A stretch of 43,189 nucleotides of DNA from a virus: the IMG/VR virus record IMGVR_UViG_3300035670_000447, positions 1 through 43,189 of that record; one strand, 5' to 3'. Position numbers and translations under genes: made by a program. Of this stretch, positions 42,200 to 43,189 are shown one piece after another. Each line of letters starts with the position of its first letter. Positions within the stretch are counted from its first letter, which is position 1. The notes beneath the pieces are model-generated. The model was not told where the DNA came from, ran no database searches, and saw only the letters and a program-made list of their open reading frames with translations.

Positions 42200-43189
42200 T
42201 ATTTTTTGAACTCCTTGTCCCACTCTTTAACTATCTTACGCCAACTATATTCATCTCTTGCCCACTTCATCATCTCTGTTCTATCAACTCCACAATTAGT
42301 CTTAGTATCTTTTAATAATTCTATCAACTTAGATTTATATTCATCTTTTATCTCTGGTTCATATATATCTAATTCATCCACATTAATTTTTATTCCGTAT
42401 CTAGAAGTCTGTTTTAAAGCAGCGTAATCACAAACTACAGGTATTGCACCCATTGCTTGACACTTAATAGCAGTTATACAGTTTATCTCATAAAAATGTG
42501 TTGGATATGCCCATATCCCAGACGACAGAGTTTCTTCTATTATCTTATCTTGGCCTATCCTCCCTAAATGAACTATACCGTCTTGATTCATTAAACCATT
42601 TATATGCTCTTTCCATGCCTGTCTTTCTGGATTATTATTAAACATCTTATCAAACGTATTCCATCCATAACAGATATACAACATAGCCTCTGGTACTTCT
42701 TTCTTTATATCACTCCACATCTCAAGTAGATGTTGTAAACCTCTATCATATGAACTTGTATATATTATTTTATGTGGATTTCTTTTTATCTTTTTAGACT
42801 TCTCCGTCTCTTCAATCTCTTCTACATCTATACCATTACTAGTTACCAATATCTTATCTTTAAGATAACTACTATTCTTTTCATTTACAAAAGTCTCAAC
42901 ATGTGCGTCAGATAAGCATAATATCTTATCAATCTTATTAACTCTTTCTTCAGTATAATCTAATGGCGATTGAACATCATGTAGCCATAATATCTTCTTC
43001 TTCGCCTTGAGATTATAATCGAACAAATTTACACTCCTCCATACTATTAATATATTAAACTCATCCTTTAGGCTGAATGAATGCGATGATACATAGTTTA
43101 CACCATCTATTTCACAATCCTCAGTAGGATTTGCATATACAGTTACCTTATATCCAAGCTTTACTAACTCACGAGACGCTCTTATTACT
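42199..43189 (-). CDS. GT2-TPR-GT4 fusion glycosyltransferase, C-terminal part (5' part at 1-1578)
   Basis: This holds the GT-B (GT4) half of the 813-residue fusion. Reading runs in from the window end without a stop. It includes ILWLHDVQSPLDYTEERV, a VTSNGIDVEEIEE loop, and THFYEINCITAIKCQAMGAI, the E-x7-E-like nucleotide-sugar site of GT4 enzymes. The GT2 and TPR parts lie upstream across the joint, giving one protein with two catalytic domains. Confidence 0.9.
   Translation of the reverse strand, partial: VIRASRELVKLGYKVTVYANPTEDCEIDGVNYVSSHSFSLKDEFNILIVWRSVNLFDYNLKAKKKILWLHDVQSPLDYTEERVNKIDKILCLSDAHVETFVNEKNSSYLKDKILVTSNGIDVEEIEETEKSKKIKRNPHKIIYTSSYDRGLQHLLEMWSDIKKEVPEAMLYICYGWNTFDKMFNNNPERQAWKEHINGLMNQDGIVHLGRIGQDKIIEETLSSGIWAYPTHFYEINCITAIKCQAMGAIPVVCDYAALKQTSRYGIKINVDELDIYEPEIKDEYKSKLIELLKDTKTNCGVDRTEMMKWARDEYSWRKIVKEWDKEFKK
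43066..43189. repeat. Right copy of the terminal direct repeat
   Basis: Identical to bases 4-127. Joining the copies gives a circle of about 43,062 bp and restores one uninterrupted 813-codon gene across the joint. A 127-base overlap is what an assembler using k=127 would leave, but the single mismatch near its edge is unexplained. Confidence 0.95.

Noticed and set aside
1-43189. Alternative genetic code with TGA as Gly or Trp
   Set aside because: Genes end cleanly at TGA in several coupled overlaps (ATGA), and tryptophan and glycine use normal codons. Standard code 11 fits.
36627-43189. DNA-base glycosylation system (as in T4)
   Set aside because: No hydroxymethylase, thymidylate synthase-like or DNA glucosyltransferase gene was seen. 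The enzymes look like polysaccharide or protein glycosyltransferases.
1-43189. tRNA genes, integrase, or prophage attachment sites
   Set aside because: None could be recognised by eye on either strand. A dedicated tRNA scan was not possible, so absence of tRNAs is not proven.

Overview
The window reads as one complete genome of a tailed bacteriophage. Its last 124 bases (43066-43189) repeat bases 4-127 exactly, and a single glycosyltransferase gene reads straight across that joint. The molecule is therefore circular or circularly permuted, about 43,062 bp. Base composition is A+T rich and the standard bacterial code fits every gene. Nearly all genes lie on the minus strand, tightly packed with frequent ATGA and TAATG overlaps, and many starts lack a clear Shine-Dalgarno sequence. 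Two peptidoglycan-degrading enzymes point to a bacterial host with a murein wall. The host cannot be named from the sequence. No integrase, DNA polymerase or tRNA gene was seen.

Going down the minus strand from about 15 kb: a 400-bp control region (14777-15176) holds a consensus promoter, an attenuator-like RNA leader and a possible small plus-strand RNA. The replication-initiation gene follows (13703-14776), with 13 short iterons inside it that look like an origin. Next come one lone plus-strand HNH nuclease gene, a run of small early genes with a putative single-strand annealing protein, a membrane-anchored lytic transglycosylase with tiny membrane proteins, and the packaging and head genes. 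The head genes are small and large terminase, P22-type portal, scaffold, and an SU10/DUF5309-type major capsid protein.

Crossing the joint, 36.6-43.1 kb plus 1-1.6 kb form a surface-sugar island. It holds a GT2-TPR-GT4 fusion, two duplicated GT2 enzymes, a reversibly-glycosylated-polypeptide (GT75, UDP-arabinopyranose mutase-like) protein, further GT-A enzymes, a class I methyltransferase and small zinc proteins. A type III-like adenine DNA methyltransferase sits at its end, between 19-bp direct repeats that suggest a cassette insertion. The tail module follows (15.2-35.2 kb): a 2720-residue tail fibre with two beta-helix domains, a tail adaptor, a beta-propeller nozzle or stabilisation protein, and a 1375-residue internal virion protein with an LPD38-like region. 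It ends with a lysis cassette (XhlA-like protein, LytM/M23 endopeptidase, holin) and a hairpin.

The portal, capsid, adaptor and nozzle set indicates a short-tailed (podovirus-like) virion. The sugar island probably decorates the virion or alters the host surface; this is inference.
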